From an uncultured Eubacterium sp. (GTDB lineage Bacteria; Bacillota; Clostridia; Lachnospirales; Lachnospiraceae): 6,679 nt of DNA. The position numbers and the translations under genes are program-made. The stretch spans positions 1-6,679 of the forward strand of contig CAUCXT010000078.1 in the NCBI GenBank assembly GCA_958446835.1. The letters are read 5' to 3'. Every line of letters starts with the position of its first letter. Position 1 is the stretch's first letter. The notes beneath the pieces were generated by a model, which made no database searches, was not told the DNA's origin, and was given only the letters and a program-made list of their open reading frames with translations. Below, in pieces: positions 5,070 to 6,679 of this stretch.

Positions 5070-6679
5070 ATGAAGAAAAAGGAAAATTTTAATGCAGGTA
5101 ATTTTAACGCCGACAGAATAGGGTCTTATTTTAAGGCTGAGTGGGGAGTCCTCACTGCGGTGACGTTGTCGGGACTTGTGTACAATCTGGGACTTCTTGC
5201 TGGTCCGTGGTTTGAGGGTCTTATGACAGGCTGCCTTGTGGACATTCTTGGTGGAAGGAAGGGCTTTAATGACATGCTCATCCTTGTGCTTGCCTACGTG
5301 GTTGTCACAGGAATAGTGCAGGGCTCAAGGTACATTAAGCGTTTTTATGTGAGACGTTTTGCGAACAATGTCAACAGGAGAATGAAGCATGTGCTGTACG
5401 GAAGCCTTGTGAGAAAGAGCAGACAGGAGATAAATGAGGAGGGCGTTGGAAATGTCATGACCAAGGCAATCCTTGATGTCGATGACTGCGCGGAGGGTAT
5501 GAGAAAGTTCACAACAGAGATTTTCGATACCGGAGTTGCGATGGCAGCCTATATGGGTATGCTTTTGTGGTATGACTGGAGACTGGCAATCATAAGTCTT
5601 GTGTTCCCTCCGATTTCTTATGTTGTCGCAGAGAAGATGAAGGTTGTGGTTCAGCGCACGGGAGTGGCTTACAAGAAGCAGTCGGGCATACTCAGCGATG
5701 CTACGCTTGACAGGGCTTCAAATGCCATAACCTACCGTGTGTTTGGCTGTGAGGAGGAGAGAAGAGGCGATTATGAGAGTAAGCTGTCGGCGTATGAGAA
5801 GGCGGCGGTGAAGGCAAATATATGGAACACGATGATGACTCCGCTGTACAGGGTTATTTCTATGACAGGAGTTATCTTTATCCTGTATTTTGGCGGAAAA
5901 AATGTTCTTGGCACAGGCTGGAAAATATGGGATATAGCGGCATTCACCACATTTTTGTCCTGTTTTACCAAGCTGTCGGTGAAGTCATCAAAGGCGGCTA
6001 AGCTTTTTAACGCCGTACATAAGGCGCAGGTATCATGGAAGAGAATCAAGCCGCTTATGAAGCGTGAAGAGGAAAATGTAGAGAATAAAGCTGGTGCCGG
6101 AAATGTGATACAATCGGATAAAGCCACTGTTAAGGAGCTTGAGGTGAATAATCTTGGCTTTGGATATCCGAGTATGGCGGACGATGAAAAGATATTTGAA
6201 AATATATCTTTCAATGCACAGCCGGGACAGATGATAGGTATAACAGGACCTGTGGCGTGCGGTAAATCGACCCTTGGAAAGATATTTTTGTGCGAGTACC
6301 CTTATGAGGGCAGCATTAAGCTTGACGGCAGGGAGCTTTCGCAGCTTACCGATGTGGAGCGCGCGGGCATGATAGGCTATCTTGGACATGACACGGAGCT
6401 GTTTGCGGATACGATAAAGAATAACATACTTCTTGGCGATGACAGCGATGAGAAGGAGCTTCTTAGGAAGGTGTGCTTCGACGGTGAGGTATCGGTGATG
6501 GAATCCGGCGCAGACACGATGGTTGGAACAGGCGGTGTACGTCTGTCCGGCGGTCAGGCACAGAGACTGGCGCTTGCAAGAACCATCTGTCACGCAAGAC
6601 CGGTCATGGTTTTAGATGACCCGTTCTCGGCGCTTGACAAGAACACGGAAAAGCAGGTTTATGATAATCTGAGGAGCAT
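5070..6679 (+). CDS. ABC exporter half-transporter (permease fused to ATPase), 3' truncated by window
   Basis: The frame is open from ATG 5070 to the right edge, 536 codons. A six-helix exporter-type membrane domain (about residues 20-325; hydrophobic segments near 27-48, 68-86, 150-168, 172-187, 263-280, 287-300) is fused to an ATP-binding domain from about 355. Visible ATPase motifs are A-loop Tyr366, Walker A GPVACGKST (393-401), signature LSGGQ (492-496), Walker B VMVLD (512-516) and D-loop SALD (520-523). Two positions are unusual: the Q-loop Gln is His440 (GYLGHDTELF), and the catalytic Glu after Walker B is Asp517. Asp there is typical of the degenerate subunit of heterodimeric exporters, so a partner gene may follow. 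Substrate is unknown; drugs, lipids or peptides are all possible for this family. The H-loop and C-terminus lie beyond the window. It probably has its own promoter, separate from htpG. Confidence 0.92.
   Translation, partial: MKKKENFNAGNFNADRIGSYFKAEWGVLTAVTLSGLVYNLGLLAGPWFEGLMTGCLVDILGGRKGFNDMLILVLAYVVVTGIVQGSRYIKRFYVRRFANNVNRRMKHVLYGSLVRKSRQEINEEGVGNVMTKAILDVDDCAEGMRKFTTEIFDTGVAMAAYMGMLLWYDWRLAIISLVFPPISYVVAEKMKVVVQRTGVAYKKQSGILSDATLDRASNAITYRVFGCEEERRGDYESKLSAYEKAAVKANIWNTMMTPLYRVISMTGVIFILYFGGKNVLGTGWKIWDIAAFTTFLSCFTKLSVKSSKAAKLFNAVHKAQVSWKRIKPLMKREEENVENKAGAGNVIQSDKATVKELEVNNLGFGYPSMADDEKIFENISFNAQPGQMIGITGPVACGKSTLGKIFLCEYPYEGSIKLDGRELSQLTDVERAGMIGYLGHDTELFADTIKNNILLGDDSDEKELLRKVCFDGEVSVMESGADTMVGTGGVRLSGGQAQRLALARTICHARPVMVLDDPFSALDKNTEKQVYDNLRS

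Noticed and set aside
5771..6593. - strand frames at 5771-6214 and 6033-6593
   Set aside because: They are antisense to the ABC exporter, whose + strand frame holds intact Walker and signature motifs.

Overview
The window looks like chromosomal DNA from a low-to-moderate GC Gram-positive anaerobe, most likely a Clostridia member of the Lachnospiraceae type. The reasons are AT-rich spacers between denser genes, GGAGG-type ribosome binding sites, sigma-A-like TTGACA promoters, a CIRCE heat-shock operator, a single-membrane-pass signal peptidase I and a clostridial-style HtpG. The family-level placement is inference from protein style, not from a database search. I see no insertion sequence, prophage, CRISPR array, tRNA or rRNA. 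Coding density is high and no gap exceeds 300 bases.

Left block (1-1694, + strand): the 3' end of a Cof-type HAD phosphatase, a very acidic 85-residue protein of unknown function, and a parvulin-like (PrsA/SurA-type) lipoprotein. The first two are 23 nt apart and the last two overlap by 14 nt, so they look like one operon. It ends at a strong, probably bidirectional terminator (1815-1852).

Middle block (1901-2692, - strand): signal peptidase I with a long acidic cytoplasmic tail, converging on the lipoprotein gene. Its probable promoter lies at 2725-2753. It is divergent from htpG across a 255-nt AT-rich region that holds the main regulatory signals: a near-perfect CIRCE (HrcA operator), a TTGACA/TACTAT promoter, and a second degenerate CIRCE overlapping the predicted transcription start.

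Right block (2948-6679, + strand): htpG (Hsp90), then a hairpin of terminator type with a near-consensus promoter lying inside its left arm, then an ABC exporter half-transporter that runs off the window. The exporter has a non-canonical Q-loop (His) and Asp at the catalytic Glu position, as in the degenerate subunit of heterodimeric exporters. A partner gene may follow.

Functionally, three of the genes serve protein folding or export: an extracytoplasmic foldase-like lipoprotein, signal peptidase and Hsp90. The most interesting points are the HrcA-type control predicted for htpG, the promoter nested inside a terminator hairpin, and the loss of both signature histidines in the parvulin domain. 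I did not find evidence for a wholly new multi-gene system.
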